64,000 nt of DNA, taken from positions 3,603,436 to 3,667,435 of the forward strand of contig NZ_JAGFPK010000001.1 in assembly GCF_017599385.1 (NCBI RefSeq), in the 5' to 3' direction. The stretch is from Ciceribacter sp. L1K22. GTDB taxonomy: Bacteria; Pseudomonadota; Alphaproteobacteria; Rhizobiales; Rhizobiaceae. Below are positions 33,942 to 43,171 of this stretch, piece by piece. Position numbers and translations under genes: made by a program. Each line of letters begins with the position of its first letter. The stretch's first letter is position 1. The notes under the pieces are model-generated. The model was not told where the DNA came from. It saw only the letters and a program-made list of their open reading frames with translations, and made no database searches.

Positions 33942-33964
33942 GAGGCTGCGCAGAGCGCAGCCTC
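33942..33964 (-). terminator. Hairpin terminator of the dctP operon
   Basis: A perfect 10-bp stem (GAGGCTGCGC and complement) with a three-base loop begins 20 bases past the dctP stop. There is no T tract, but stem strength and position support a transcription end or 3'-stabilising structure. Confidence 0.5.
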
Positions 33965-33983
33965 GTCAGGTTGTGAAGTTTCT

Positions 33984-34973
33984 TTACTTTGCAGCGCTTT
34001 TGATGATGCCAACCGCCTTTTCGGCCCATTCAGCTCCACCAATCTGTCCATAGAACTGAGGCCAGAGAGCTTGTGCAGAACTCTGCCATTTTTCTTCATC
34101 CTTAGGCGCCCCATGAAGGTTGACGCCGCGCTTGGTCAACTCTGCGATCGCTTCATCCGTCTTTTCAGCCGATACCTGGCGGCCATAGTCAACCGCTTCC
34201 TTGCCCGCCTTCACGACGACCTGTTGAATGTCTTCGGGATAAGACTGGAAGACGCGCTCGCTGATGATCAGCGGTCCAGTCCATATCATATAGTGAATTT
34301 CAGTGATGTCGGACTGCACTTCATAAAAGCGCGATGAAATAGCTGTGGTGTACGGGTTTTCCTGGCCGTCGATCACGCGCTGCTGAAGCGCAGGAAACAC
34401 CTCGGCCCAGTCCATCGGAATAGGCTCGATTCCCCAGCTCTTGAAGGTCTGGATCGCGATATCGTTCGGTGACACGCGGATCTTCAGTCCCTGGAGATCG
34501 TCCAGCGTTTCTACCGGCTTATTGGTGGTGAGAACACGGAACCCCTTTTCCATGAGGCCGAGAGCGCGTACGCCGGCTTCCTGGATGATGCGCTCGTTCA
34601 AGGGCTCGAGCAAAGCGTCCATGGCTTTATGTGCCTCGCTGGTGCTGTTGTAGGCATAGGGCAGCATCAGGACGCCCGACGATGGCGCGAGCGGCATGAG
34701 GTTGCCGGTATAAAGGATCTCCGCGTCGATCGACCCCATTCGCAGGGCCTGAGCCACTTCGGACTCGCCGCCCAGAGAGTTGTTTGGATAGATTTGAACC
34801 TCGACCTTGCCGTCCGAGTACTGTTCGACAAGCTCCTTGAATTTGACGGCGGTCAGATGAGTCGGATTGGTCTCGTTGTCGCCGTGGGACAAGCGAATGG
34901 TGTAGTCGGCGGACCAGACGAACTGGCTGCTGGCCAATACCATAGCGGTAGCGGCAATAATGGATTTAAACAC
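33984..34973 (-). CDS. dctP: TRAP transporter substrate-binding protein (DctP)
   Basis: A 329-residue periplasmic receptor with a Sec signal (FKSIIAATAMVLASSQFVWSADYTIRL). Diagnostic segments: HGDNETNPTHLTAVKFKELV, YPNNSLGGESEVAQALRMGSIDA, LKIRVSPNDIAIQTFKSWGIEPIPMDWAEVFPALQQRVIDGQEN with the carboxylate-binding Arg in KIRV. It is the last gene of the operon idonate dehydrogenase-reductase-dctQ-dctM-dctP. The neighbouring oxidoreductases suggest a hexuronate or related sugar-acid ligand (inference). Confidence 0.92.
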   Translation of the reverse strand: MFKSIIAATAMVLASSQFVWSADYTIRLSHGDNETNPTHLTAVKFKELVEQYSDGKVEVQIYPNNSLGGESEVAQALRMGSIDAEILYTGNLMPLAPSSGVLMLPYAYNSTSEAHKAMDALLEPLNERIIQEAGVRALGLMEKGFRVLTTNKPVETLDDLQGLKIRVSPNDIAIQTFKSWGIEPIPMDWAEVFPALQQRVIDGQENPYTTAISSRFYEVQSDITEIHYMIWTGPLIISERVFQSYPEDIQQVVVKAGKEAVDYGRQVSAEKTDEAIAELTKRGVNLHGAPKDEEKWQSSAQALWPQFYGQIGGAEWAEKAVGIIKSAAK

Positions 34974-35001
34974 GGGCAGTCTCCTCCTTCATTGATATCG
35001 A

Positions 35002-36294
35002 TTAGTAGATGAACCCGAGCAACCGCGGCAGGAACAGCGAAAGCTGGGGAACAAAGGTGACGAGCAGCAGCACGCCAATTTCTGCAAGGATAAGCGGAAT
35101 TGCAGCCTTGCTTACCTCCTCTACCGACGCATTGCTGATTTCGCTTGCGACGAAGAGATTTACTCCTAGCGGAGGTGTCGAATAGCCAATCTCACAGGCG
35201 ATGACGAACATGATGCCAAACTGGATCGGGTCGATTCCGGCACTGACGGCGACCGGCAGCAGTAGGGGTGTCAGGATGATGAGCTGTGTGAGCGTTTCCA
35301 TCCACATGCCGACGAAGATCAGCAAGACAATGATTAAGAGGATCAGCACCACCGGGTTGTCGAAGGTGTTGATCATCAAGTTCGAGAAATTCTGCGGAAC
35401 CTGGAAGATGGTGAGAATACGCCCGAGAAGTCGACCGCTGACCAGGACGAACAGGACCACACCGGTCAATCGCACGGCATAGGACATGCTGTCGATGAAG
35501 TTGTCCACCGTCACCGAGCGGTAGATGAAAATTCCGACGAACAGCGCATAGAGTACCGATACCACGGAGGCTTCGGTCACGGTGAAGAGACCGGTATAGA
35601 TACCGCCGAGGATGATGATAGGGGCGAGGATCGCCCAGCGGGCCTCCCAGGCGGTGGCGCCGATCGCCTTGAGACTGCGGCCGTCGGGGTTCGCAACGGC
35701 ATAGCCGCGACGCTTCGAGATAAGACGTGATGTGGCGGTTAGCGCAAAAGCCAGCAGAAGGCCGGGAATGACGCCGGCAACGAAAAGGCCGGTAATGGAT
35801 ACTTCTGCCGTGATGCCGTAGATGATCATGGGAATGGAGGGTGGGATCACGACGCCGATCCCACCTGCATTCGAAGTGATCGCCGCGGCAAAGGATTTGT
35901 GATAACCCTCCTTGATCATCGTCGGGATCATGATTGACCCGATCGCAGCCGCCGTTGCAGGACCGGAGCCGGAGATTGCCGCGAAGAAGGTGCAGGCAAC
36001 GATAGTCACGGTGGCGAGGCCGCCCGGTGTGGGGCCGACCAGCGAGCGCGAAAACGCGATCAACCTGGATGTAAGTCCGCCCTTCTCCATCAACACGCCA
36101 GCAAGCACGAACATTGGCACGGCGATGATCAGGAAGTCGTTGACGGCGGAATAAGCTGCCTGCACGACAAACGATAGTGGGATATTGGCCACAACCATGC
36201 CGGCGATGGCTGCCAAGCCGATCGATACTGCGACAGGTACGCCGAGCATGAGAAAGACAAAAAAGGCAAGTGTGAGAATAATTGGTGCGCTCAT
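35002..36294 (-). CDS. dctM: TRAP transporter large permease (DctM)
   Basis: A 430-residue DctM protein. MSAPIILTLAFFVFLMLGVPVAVSIG, MEKGGLTSRLIAFSRSLVGPTPGGLA, FFAAISGSGPATAAAIGSIMIPTM, IGVVIPPSIPMIIYG and IGYSTPPLGVNLFVASEIS are standard. About 12 helices. Forms the transport path with the DctQ protein, whose gene ends 9 bases upstream. Confidence 0.93.
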   Translation of the reverse strand: MSAPIILTLAFFVFLMLGVPVAVSIGLAAIAGMVVANIPLSFVVQAAYSAVNDFLIIAVPMFVLAGVLMEKGGLTSRLIAFSRSLVGPTPGGLATVTIVACTFFAAISGSGPATAAAIGSIMIPTMIKEGYHKSFAAAITSNAGGIGVVIPPSIPMIIYGITAEVSITGLFVAGVIPGLLLAFALTATSRLISKRRGYAVANPDGRSLKAIGATAWEARWAILAPIIILGGIYTGLFTVTEASVVSVLYALFVGIFIYRSVTVDNFIDSMSYAVRLTGVVLFVLVSGRLLGRILTIFQVPQNFSNLMINTFDNPVVLILLIIVLLIFVGMWMETLTQLIILTPLLLPVAVSAGIDPIQFGIMFVIACEIGYSTPPLGVNLFVASEISNASVEEVSKAAIPLILAEIGVLLLVTFVPQLSLFLPRLLGFIY

Positions 36295-36303
36295 GATACT
36301 GCC

Positions 36304-36804
36304 TCAGTCGTCCAGCCGTGTGTCGATGACGGTGGGTTCGGCATCAGTCCACCGACGGATCATGACTTGGATGATGCGGATGCTCATTAGCGCGAAGCCA
36401 AGCGGGACGATAAGTTGTACCCACACAAGGTTGATGCCCGTGGTTTGCGAAATCAGCGGAAATTGAAACATGTCGGCGATGTAGATCGTGCCGAACCAGA
36501 TGACGATACCGTTGAAAATCAGCCAAACCAGGTCGGCGATCGTCAACATCACTTTTTGGCCCATTGGTGCCAGCATCATGATCTGAACAGAGACCCGTAT
36601 GTGACGGTCTTTCGCGGCGGCGATGATAAATCCGAAATAAACAGCCCAGACGAAAAAGAAGCGTGAGACTTCCTCAATCCAGGCAAAAGACCAGCCAAGA
36701 ACATAGCGGCCAATTACCTGCATGCTCAGCAGCACAAGGACGAGGGTCATCAAGAATGCACCGATCCATTCCTCGATGGACCGCTTTCTCATGAAATTCA
36801 GCAT
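36304..36804 (-). CDS. dctQ: TRAP transporter small permease (DctQ)
   Basis: A 166-residue, four-helix protein with the DctQ pattern WAIEEVSRFFFVWAVYFGFIIAAAKDRHIRV (WIEEVSRFFFVW in this protein). Its start overlaps the end of the reductase gene by seven bases, indicating translational coupling. Partner of the large permease. Confidence 0.88.
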   Translation of the reverse strand: MLNFMRKRSIEEWIGAFLMTLVLVLLSMQVIGRYVLGWSFAWIEEVSRFFFVWAVYFGFIIAAAKDRHIRVSVQIMMLAPMGQKVMLTIADLVWLIFNGIVIWFGTIYIADMFQFPLISQTTGINLVWVQLIVPLGFALMSIRIIQVMIRRWTDAEPTVIDTRLDD

Positions 36805-38222
36805 ATGGTGTCCTCCCCCCGATCAGCGGATGTACGGGCAATGAAGGCGCGCGGCGTTTCGCTCTTGAGAGAGCTCAGCATCGACACAACCCTTGCAAGG
36901 AAACCTCGATGCCTGCGAAGCGGTCCTGCGAAGAGATCGAGGGCAAGAAAGCCCTCTGCAAGCTGAGTGGAATCGCCGTTGGCGCCGGCTGTGATCTGAG
37001 CAAAACGAGCGGCAAGCGGATCATCGATCGGGATCGCCCGCCCGGCCGCGTCGCGACCTGTGTTGTATTGAATCCACGCCGCCATGACCAGCGCGTAGAG
37101 GTCCCGGTGGTCGGCATGGTCGAGATGGCAAACAGCAGCCTCGACAATCCGTTGACCAAGTTTGAACGAACTGTCGGTCCCGATCTGGGTTAGCCTGTGG
37201 CGAATGTGCGGATTTCTCAACCGTGCCAGCGTCAGCCGGGCATAGGCCTCCAGATCTTCTCCGGCCGGGCATATGAGTGTTTCAGCCTGGGCGAACACGA
37301 AGTGGGATAGCCACTTGGCAAGAACGGGGTCAGCAGCCGCCTCCGCAGAGGTGGAAAATCCTGAAAGCACCCCGATATGTGCCAGCGCTGTCTGCGCGCC
37401 GTTGAGGATGCGGTGTTTCATCAACTCGTAGGGCGCTACGTCTTCGACTATCTGAACCCCCACGGTTTCGAGCGGGGGGATGGGGCCGGCCAATCGTCTT
37501 TCGAGAACCCATTGGCTGAAAGGTTCGGCAGCCACTCCCAGCGCGTCCGGCTGACCGACCAGGGCCGCGATCGCGGCACCGGCTTCTTCATCAACGCGGG
37601 GAACGATACGGTCTACCATCGAAACCGGGAATGTGACGTTTTGCGTCATCCAGTCCGAGAGCTCCGGACGGGTGCGCGCAACGAACTCACGCATCACCGC
37701 CTCAAGCAGACGTCCGTTGGCAGGAACGTTATCGCAACTGGCAAGTGTGATGCCGGGCAAGCCGGCGCGGCGGCGACGATCCAGGGCAAGCGCGAGCCAA
37801 CCGATTGCGCTGACGGGTGAATCAGGCGTTGCCAGATCGCCGGAGATTGCGTCGTCGTCCAAGCGCTGCGTGCCTGGAACATGACAGTAGCCCTTTTCTG
37901 TCAAGGTCATGGTCACCAATTGCAAGGCCGGATCGCACAGCATATCTTCCGTCGCCGTATCAAGCACCTCGTAGAGGCTTTCCACCTGATGCAATCGCTC
38001 TCCCGACTCTTCGCGTAACAAAACATGGTAGCGACCATCCTGTGCAGCATGGGTCGCTGACAGATGAGGAGGGAACAGGCAGATGGCGCGGATACCGGCC
38101 TCTGGATGACCGGCGCGTATCATCGCATCGGCATAGAGCGCCTGATGAGCGCGGTGGAAAGCGCCTGGACCAATATGCAGGATCGAGGGTGCCTTTTTAG
38201 GTTGGGATCGTTCCGACGTCAT
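36798..38222 (-). CDS. Mannitol dehydrogenase-family oxidoreductase (fructuronate reductase-like)
   Basis: About 474 residues from ATG 38222; the frame is open 150 bases further, but that part overlaps the previous gene and is not protein-like. The N-terminal Rossmann segment SILHIGPGAFHRAHQALYADAM and GITLASCDNVPANG, TFPVSMVDRIVP are typical of UxuB/UxaB/mannitol dehydrogenases. The catalytic triad motif K-x4-N-x2-H reads KHRILNGAQTALAHIG, so Lys269 and Asn274 are present but the His position is Gln277. Activity may be altered. With the TRAP genes and an idonate dehydrogenase it fits hexuronate or aldonate catabolism. Confidence 0.82.
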   Translation of the reverse strand: MTSERSQPKKAPSILHIGPGAFHRAHQALYADAMIRAGHPEAGIRAICLFPPHLSATHAAQDGRYHVLLREESGERLHQVESLYEVLDTATEDMLCDPALQLVTMTLTEKGYCHVPGTQRLDDDAISGDLATPDSPVSAIGWLALALDRRRRAGLPGITLASCDNVPANGRLLEAVMREFVARTRPELSDWMTQNVTFPVSMVDRIVPRVDEEAGAAIAALVGQPDALGVAAEPFSQWVLERRLAGPIPPLETVGVQIVEDVAPYELMKHRILNGAQTALAHIGVLSGFSTSAEAAADPVLAKWLSHFVFAQAETLICPAGEDLEAYARLTLARLRNPHIRHRLTQIGTDSSFKLGQRIVEAAVCHLDHADHRDLYALVMAAWIQYNTGRDAAGRAIPIDDPLAARFAQITAGANGDSTQLAEGFLALDLFAGPLRRHRGFLARVVSMLSSLKSETPRAFIARTSADRGEDTIC

Positions 38223-38232
38223 GATCAGCGCC

Positions 38233-39270
38233 TCAAGTGTCGAAGTGCAGCAGAACCTTGACGTTTCTGCTGCGGTCGGCCGCGGCGACAAAAGCCTCTT
38301 CGACCTGGCCCATCGAGTAACGACCGGTAATGAAGGAGGAAAGATCGACGGCGTTGGTAGTGATCTGCTCAACAGCCAGGTCGAATTCTTCCAGGAAGCG
38401 ATAGGCGCCGACCAAGCTAATCTCGCGGGTCAGAAGTCCGGCAAGAGACAATGGCGCCGCAGGAGGAAGAAAGCCAACCTGAACAATCTTTCCGCGCGGT
38501 CGCGTGAGACGGATCGCCATATCCAGGGCGTTGGCCGAGCCAGCGCACTCCAGCGTCACATCGACCTCGCCAATGACCGCCTCGGCCTCTGCACTCAATT
38601 CAGCGCTTCCAACCTGAAAGGTTTCGGCGCCGGTAACCTTTGCTATCCGGGTCAAGGCGGGTTCAGCTATGTCGGTAACAATCAGACGACCAGCTCCTGC
38701 GTTTCTCGCGGCGACAGCCACGAGGCTGCCGATCGTGCCGGCACCGGTTACCAGTACGGTGGCTCCCGGCGGAATTTCACCCAGCGCCACGGCATGGAGT
38801 GCAACGGCGAAGGGCTCACACAGCGAGGCCACCGCGAGATCAAATCCCTTGGGCAAAAACCGGCATTGGCTGGCAAGAACCACCGGGCGCTCGCTGAAGC
38901 CGCCGTTGGTGTGAGGCTGGTGGGCGGCACTGCCCATATAGCGCATGGACCGGCATAAATGGGTCAGACCTGAACCACATTGATCGCACGTGTTGCATGG
39001 GCGCGAAGGATTGACGACAACAGGCTGTCCTATGGACAGCCCTGTTACATCATCACCAGCTTCACAAACTATGCCGCTGAATTCGTGGCCCAGAATCATT
39101 GGTTCGCGAACGATCGAGTTGGCAACGCGGCCATGCTGGTAGTAGTGAAGGTCAGACCCGCAAATGCCGCCCCACGCAAAGTCCAGGCGGACCTCGTCCT
39201 TGCCCAAAGGGGTCTCAGGCCATTGCTCAATCGCTATGTGTCCAGCGGACTTTATCACGCAGGCTCTCAT
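38233..39270 (-). CDS. Zinc-dependent alcohol dehydrogenase (L-idonate 5-dehydrogenase-like)
   Basis: About 345 residues from ATG 39270, which has GGGAGGA just upstream; the longer open frame from 39363 runs over the promoter. MDR motifs: GGICGSDLHYYQHGRVANSIVREPMILGHEFSG (catalytic zinc Cys and His-Glu), PCNTCDQCGSGLTHLC (structural zinc cysteines) and TVLVTGAGTIGSLVAVAARNAGAG (NAD-binding). GICGSDLHYY is typical of L-idonate 5-dehydrogenases. First gene of the sugar-acid operon; 10 bases before the reductase. Confidence 0.85.
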   Translation of the reverse strand: MRACVIKSAGHIAIEQWPETPLGKDEVRLDFAWGGICGSDLHYYQHGRVANSIVREPMILGHEFSGIVCEAGDDVTGLSIGQPVVVNPSRPCNTCDQCGSGLTHLCRSMRYMGSAAHQPHTNGGFSERPVVLASQCRFLPKGFDLAVASLCEPFAVALHAVALGEIPPGATVLVTGAGTIGSLVAVAARNAGAGRLIVTDIAEPALTRIAKVTGAETFQVGSAELSAEAEAVIGEVDVTLECAGSANALDMAIRLTRPRGKIVQVGFLPPAAPLSLAGLLTREISLVGAYRFLEEFDLAVEQITTNAVDLSSFITGRYSMGQVEEAFVAAADRSRNVKVLLHFDT

Positions 39271-39485
39271 AATTCCTCCCAAGGCCAGCATCGCGTCACC
39301 AGCCACGGCGAGGACAATAGAATGAATATTCTTTTTTTTGCAAGCGTAAAATGTACGTTGCATTTTTCATCGCATGCCACTTTCTTTCGTCACGCAGCAA
39401 CAAGCTGAGAATGGGCCTATACGCAACGTTCCGTGAGAGATAATTTGGAATGAAAATTCCATCGAACGAGGGGAGAGTTTCGCAA
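39271..39485. promoter_or_regulatory. Divergent idonate dehydrogenase/iolR promoter region with IolR-type operator
   Basis: GGAA-TGAAAA-TTCC at 39447-39460 matches the GGAA-N6-TTCC motif reported for IolR in rhizobia. It overlaps the upstream ATG of the regulator frame, supporting the later start. An imperfect palindrome, TGCAAGCGTA...TACGTTGCA (39339-39362), lies closer to the leftward operon and may serve another regulator. Confidence 0.6.
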
Positions 39486-40322
39486 ATGACCAGTAGCCCC
39501 GAGCGGCCTGCCAGTTTTGACGAATTGTGCGAACGACTTGCTCGCGATCGCCACGCCATGCCCAAGCGTCTTTCTCAGACTGCAATCTACATGGTCGGGC
39601 ACCCGGACGAGGTAGCATTCGGTACGGCAGCCACAATTGCAGAGGCGGCCGGTGTTCAGCCGTCGACACTCGTGCGCTTTGCCAAATCTATAGGGTTCGA
39701 CGGATTCTCGGATCTGCAAACTTTGTTCCGGGAGCGGCTTCGCGATCGTAATCAGAGCTACGAGGCCCGGTTAAATGCCTTAGACCACAGCAGCGAGGGG
39801 GACGAAGGCCGCCAGTTGTTGAAAGGGTTGATCGCAGCAGGTCAAGATTCGCTCGCACGCCTTGAGCAGGACTTTGACAGCCTTGCCTTCGAGCGGGCAA
39901 GTACTCTCTTGGCCAATGCCGGGACTATCTACTTGTGTGCACGCCGGCGTGCGTTTCCTCCTCTGATTCAAATGCGTTACGCCTTTGCGAAACTGGGGAT
40001 AAGAAGCGAAATCTGCGGCTCGATAAACGGGATCGACGAGGATCTCCTTTTAATGGCCACTCCAAGCGATGCCGCTATTGTCGTGAGCTTCCTGCCGTAT
40101 TCCGATCAGACGATCGCGATGGCCCGGCAGCTAAAGGATCAGGGGGTGCCCATCGCCGCCATTACGGACTCCCCACTTTCTCCGCTCGTCCCCCTGTCGG
40201 AAGTTTGCTTCCAGTTGACCGAGGCTGATTTTGCAGGATTTCGGACGCTGGCGGCTGCTATCACACTCGCCATGGCACTCACGGTCTCGGTGGCGGACAG
40301 AAGGCGCCGTCTCAGTCGCTAA
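39486..40322 (+). CDS. iolR: RpiR-family regulator of inositol catabolism (IolR)
   Basis: About 278 residues. N-terminal HTH_6 domain (RLSQTAIYMVGHPDEVAFGTAATIAEAAGVQPSTLVRFAKSIGFDGFSDLQTLFRE) and C-terminal sugar-isomerase (SIS) domain (IYLCARRRAFPPLIQMRYAFAKLG, AIVVSFLPYSDQTIAMARQLKDQGVPIAAITDSPLSPL). ATG 39486 is chosen over 39450 because GGGAG is at useful spacing and the operator-like motif covers 39450. The adjacent iolC and two GGAA-N6-TTCC sites identify it as IolR, a repressor released by an inositol intermediate. Confidence 0.85.
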   Translation: MTSSPERPASFDELCERLARDRHAMPKRLSQTAIYMVGHPDEVAFGTAATIAEAAGVQPSTLVRFAKSIGFDGFSDLQTLFRERLRDRNQSYEARLNALDHSSEGDEGRQLLKGLIAAGQDSLARLEQDFDSLAFERASTLLANAGTIYLCARRRAFPPLIQMRYAFAKLGIRSEICGSINGIDEDLLLMATPSDAAIVVSFLPYSDQTIAMARQLKDQGVPIAAITDSPLSPLVPLSEVCFQLTEADFAGFRTLAAAITLAMALTVSVADRRRRLSR

Positions 40323-40367
40323 CGCAGCCGTGGTGAAGGAATCGCAACTGCCATCAGGCTACAAGAT

Positions 40368-40381
40368 GGAACATATATTCC
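40368..40381. promoter_or_regulatory. IolR-type operator upstream of iolC
   Basis: GGAA-CATATA-TTCC, the second copy of the GGAA-N6-TTCC motif, lies about 100 bases before the iolC start. A TTGACT at 40386-40391 directly downstream could be a -35 element, which the repressor would block. Confidence 0.65.
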
Positions 40382-40479
40382 GTATTGACTTGGATTTGGA
40401 ATTGTAGTTTCACCTACTCCAGTAGACATTCGCCGAATGCCTCGTCGCATTTGGCAAGATCAATTGGGAGGGTGCCTGG

Positions 40480-42429
40480 ATGAGCGCTTCAGCGGGTAAC
40501 GTGACACAGCAGTTTTCTAAGAAGCCCGCAGATGATCGGGCACTCGACGTGATCACGATCGGACGCTCTTCAGTTGATCTCTATGGGCAACAGATAGGAT
40601 CCCGGCTCGAGGATATTTCGAGCTTCGCCAAGTCGGTGGGCGGATGCCCGACCAATATCGCCGTGGGGACCGCAAGATTGGGGCTGCGCTCGGGCCTGAT
40701 TTCCAGGGTTGGCGCCGAACAGATGGGCCGGTTCATTTGTGAACAGCTCGAACGTGAGGGCGTCGATACCAGCGGCGTTCGCACGGATCCAGACAGGCTT
40801 ACGGCGCTTGTGCTGTTGTCGGTGGAGAACGACCGAAGCTTTCCTTTGATTTTCTATCGTGAAAACTGTGCCGACATGGCGCTGGACGTAGAGGATATCG
40901 ATCCAGGCCAGATTGCGTCATCCGCATCCGTGCTGGTAACCGGCACTCATTTTTCTCGCGAAAACACCTACGCGGCACAGATGCGGGCCATAGAGATTGC
41001 CCGCAGCCATAATCGTAAGGTCGTCTTCGACATCGACTATCGGCCCAATCTATGGGGCCTTGCTGGCCACGCCGCAGGAGACCAGCGTTACATCGCGTCT
41101 GGCGAGGTCTCGGCAAAATTGCGCGAGATCCTGCCATTATGCGATCTGATCGTCGGCACGGAAGAAGAGATCCTCATCGCGTCCGGCGAAAATGACTGCC
41201 TGGCTGCAGTGCGGGCGATCCGGGCTTTGAGCAATGCCGTGATCGTTCTTAAGCGCGGGCCTATGGGTTGCATAGTCTACGAAGCGGGCGACATCGACGC
41301 ACTTGAAGATGGCATTGTCGGTCAGGGTTTCCCTATCGAAGTGTATAACGTCCTCGGCGCAGGCGACGCCTTCATGTCCGGATTCCTGCGCGGCTGGCTA
41401 CGCGGCGAGAGGCTGGAGACCTGTGCCACCTGGGCCAATGCCTGCGGAGCATTTGCCGTTTCCCGGCTGCTCTGTGCGCCCGAAATACCGACATGGCCGG
41501 AACTGCAGCATTTCCTTGAGCATGGCAGTCCGCATCGCGCTTTGCGGAAGGATGTCGAGCTGAACCATATCCATACCGCCACCACTCGCCGGAACGATCT
41601 GCCACAGGTCATGGCCTTTGCGATCGATCACCGGTCTCAACTTGTGGAGATGGCGGAAAAGGCTGGCGCTCCGCTCGAACGGATAGAAGCACTTAAAATT
41701 CTGGCCGTCGAGGCTACGGCAAAGGTCGCACAGGGGCGTCGCGGCTTTGGGATGCTGCTTGATGAGCGTTTTGGACGACAAGCCCTCGCAAGAGCAAGCG
41801 AAGTGGGGCTTGATTGGATTGGTCGCCCGGTTGAGGAGCCCGGTTCGAGGCCACTAAGATTTGAATACGGCCAGGATATTGGAGCGCAATTGGTGGCGTG
41901 GCCCGTCACCCATTGCATCAAGGCGCTGACGTTCTACCATCCGGGCGACCCGGAGGCGCTAAAGTCTGAGCAAATCAGCACTCTGCAGCAGCTATGCGCG
42001 GCAGCACGATCCGTCGGGCGCGAACTCCTGATTGAGATAATTGCTTCCAAGTGCGGTAAGGTGGACGCCGACACCGTGGCCACTGTTATCCGCGATATCT
42101 ATTCTGCCGGCATCCGGCCTGACTGGTGGAAACTCGAGCCGCAAGCCGATGCATTTGCATGGCGGAATATTGAAGCGGCGATCGCCGAACATGACCCTTG
42201 GTGCCGCGGTGTGCTGCTCCTTGGGCTCGACGCGCCGATGGAAGAAATACGAGAAGCCTTCGCAGTCGCCGCGCCGTCGTCGGTCGTCAAGGGCTTTGCC
42301 GTCGGACGTACGCTCTTTGGTGCTGCCGCGGCGGACTGGCTCACAGGACGCATCGACGATGAGACCGCGGTCGGGCAAATGGCTGATCGTTTCCAGGTCC
42401 TCGTCGACGACTGGCTTTCGTTGCGCTGA
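40480..42429 (+). CDS. iolC: Bifunctional 5-dehydro-2-deoxygluconokinase/DUF2090 aldolase-like protein (IolC)
   Basis: A 649-residue fusion. The first part, to about residue 345, is a PfkB sugar kinase: VITIGRSSVDLYGQQIG, GGCPTNIAVGTARLGLRSG and NVLGAGDAFMSGFLRGWL with catalytic Asp296. The second part (PQVMAFAIDHRSQLVEMAEKAG, GMLLDERFGRQAL, WPVTHCIKALTFYHPGDP, RPDWWKLEP, KGFAVGRTLFGAAAADWLTG) is a DUF2090/aldolase-like domain usually fused to IolC in proteobacteria. It phosphorylates 5-dehydro-2-deoxygluconate in myo-inositol breakdown. iolD, iolE and iolB, which normally follow, are absent here. Confidence 0.93.
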   Translation: MSASAGNVTQQFSKKPADDRALDVITIGRSSVDLYGQQIGSRLEDISSFAKSVGGCPTNIAVGTARLGLRSGLISRVGAEQMGRFICEQLEREGVDTSGVRTDPDRLTALVLLSVENDRSFPLIFYRENCADMALDVEDIDPGQIASSASVLVTGTHFSRENTYAAQMRAIEIARSHNRKVVFDIDYRPNLWGLAGHAAGDQRYIASGEVSAKLREILPLCDLIVGTEEEILIASGENDCLAAVRAIRALSNAVIVLKRGPMGCIVYEAGDIDALEDGIVGQGFPIEVYNVLGAGDAFMSGFLRGWLRGERLETCATWANACGAFAVSRLLCAPEIPTWPELQHFLEHGSPHRALRKDVELNHIHTATTRRNDLPQVMAFAIDHRSQLVEMAEKAGAPLERIEALKILAVEATAKVAQGRRGFGMLLDERFGRQALARASEVGLDWIGRPVEEPGSRPLRFEYGQDIGAQLVAWPVTHCIKALTFYHPGDPEALKSEQISTLQQLCAAARSVGRELLIEIIASKCGKVDADTVATVIRDIYSAGIRPDWWKLEPQADAFAWRNIEAAIAEHDPWCRGVLLLGLDAPMEEIREAFAVAAPSSVVKGFAVGRTLFGAAAADWLTGRIDDETAVGQMADRFQVLVDDWLSLR

Positions 42430-43171
42430 ACGAGGACTTTGGAGGTCGCACCCTGCCTCGAAACGTCGCGGGGGCTTCCGGCGACGGCCAGACCGCAAGC
42501 GCAATCATCAATCCTTGTGTGGAGATCTCCGCACGATCCTTATCCTGACCTTGGAATGATCGGCTATTTGATCTTCCAAGTCTGTCTGACGCCTTGCGAT
42601 CGAAGCACACAGCGGCGCCTCGGTTCGATTTGGGGGCTAGCCATTGCACGTCACTGTGCACTCATTCCCGCAACCAATGAAACTTGTGGCAGCTCCCTTC
42701 TTGCTCGCTCGGCCAGGGAGGCTTCGCAGCGGGATGCCGGTCGAAGCGACATGCGACCAGGATACCGCCGACCAACGTGACGGATGCTCCGCTTTATGAT
42801 CCGCTACAAGTCGAACGGCGCGGGCACGGACTTCAGGAGATAATTTCTTGTCATATACCTTAGCTCTCAGGAGCAGAGGTCTTCGGCAAAACGGGGGCGG
42901 TTCACTTCCTACTCGCCGCCTGACGGACATTGCATCCCTGCCGCACGACATCTCATGGTATGTCATCTCAAGTCGATAGAGTGAGCTTGGTCTCTGGCGT
43001 GAGAATTGCATGTCTCCGCAAAGAAGAAGGGAGAGCTTATTTGTCCTCGCACGCAATCACAATGGCTCATTCCACTAAGCGGAGATGCGACTCGGGCAAC
43101 GCAGCGCATACGGTGATAGATGGAAGTATCACAAGGCTCATGTGGTCGCCTTGGACATCCGTGGCGTGACC
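42430..43171. other. Region without intact genes after iolC
   Basis: About 740 bases with no complete gene. It holds a minus-strand transposase fragment (42757-42861, listed separately). The remainder shows only short frames. The expected continuation of the iol operon is missing, so this is a likely rearrangement junction between the iol and nitrate modules. Confidence 0.5.
42757..42861 (-). pseudogene. IS3-type transposase orfA fragment
   Basis: On the minus strand the translation reads KVYDKKLSPEVRARAVRLVA then DHKAEHPSRWSAV, matching the N terminus of one IS3 OrfA group (typically YSPEVRARAVRMV..HEAEHGSRWAAI). No convincing OrfA sequence follows and no OrfB is seen. A relic of an insertion between iolC and nasT. 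Confidence 0.6.

Noticed and set aside
43085..43171. N-terminal extension of NasT from an upstream start
   Set aside because: The added 29 residues do not resemble NasT proteins, and ATG 43172 gives the normal family N terminus.
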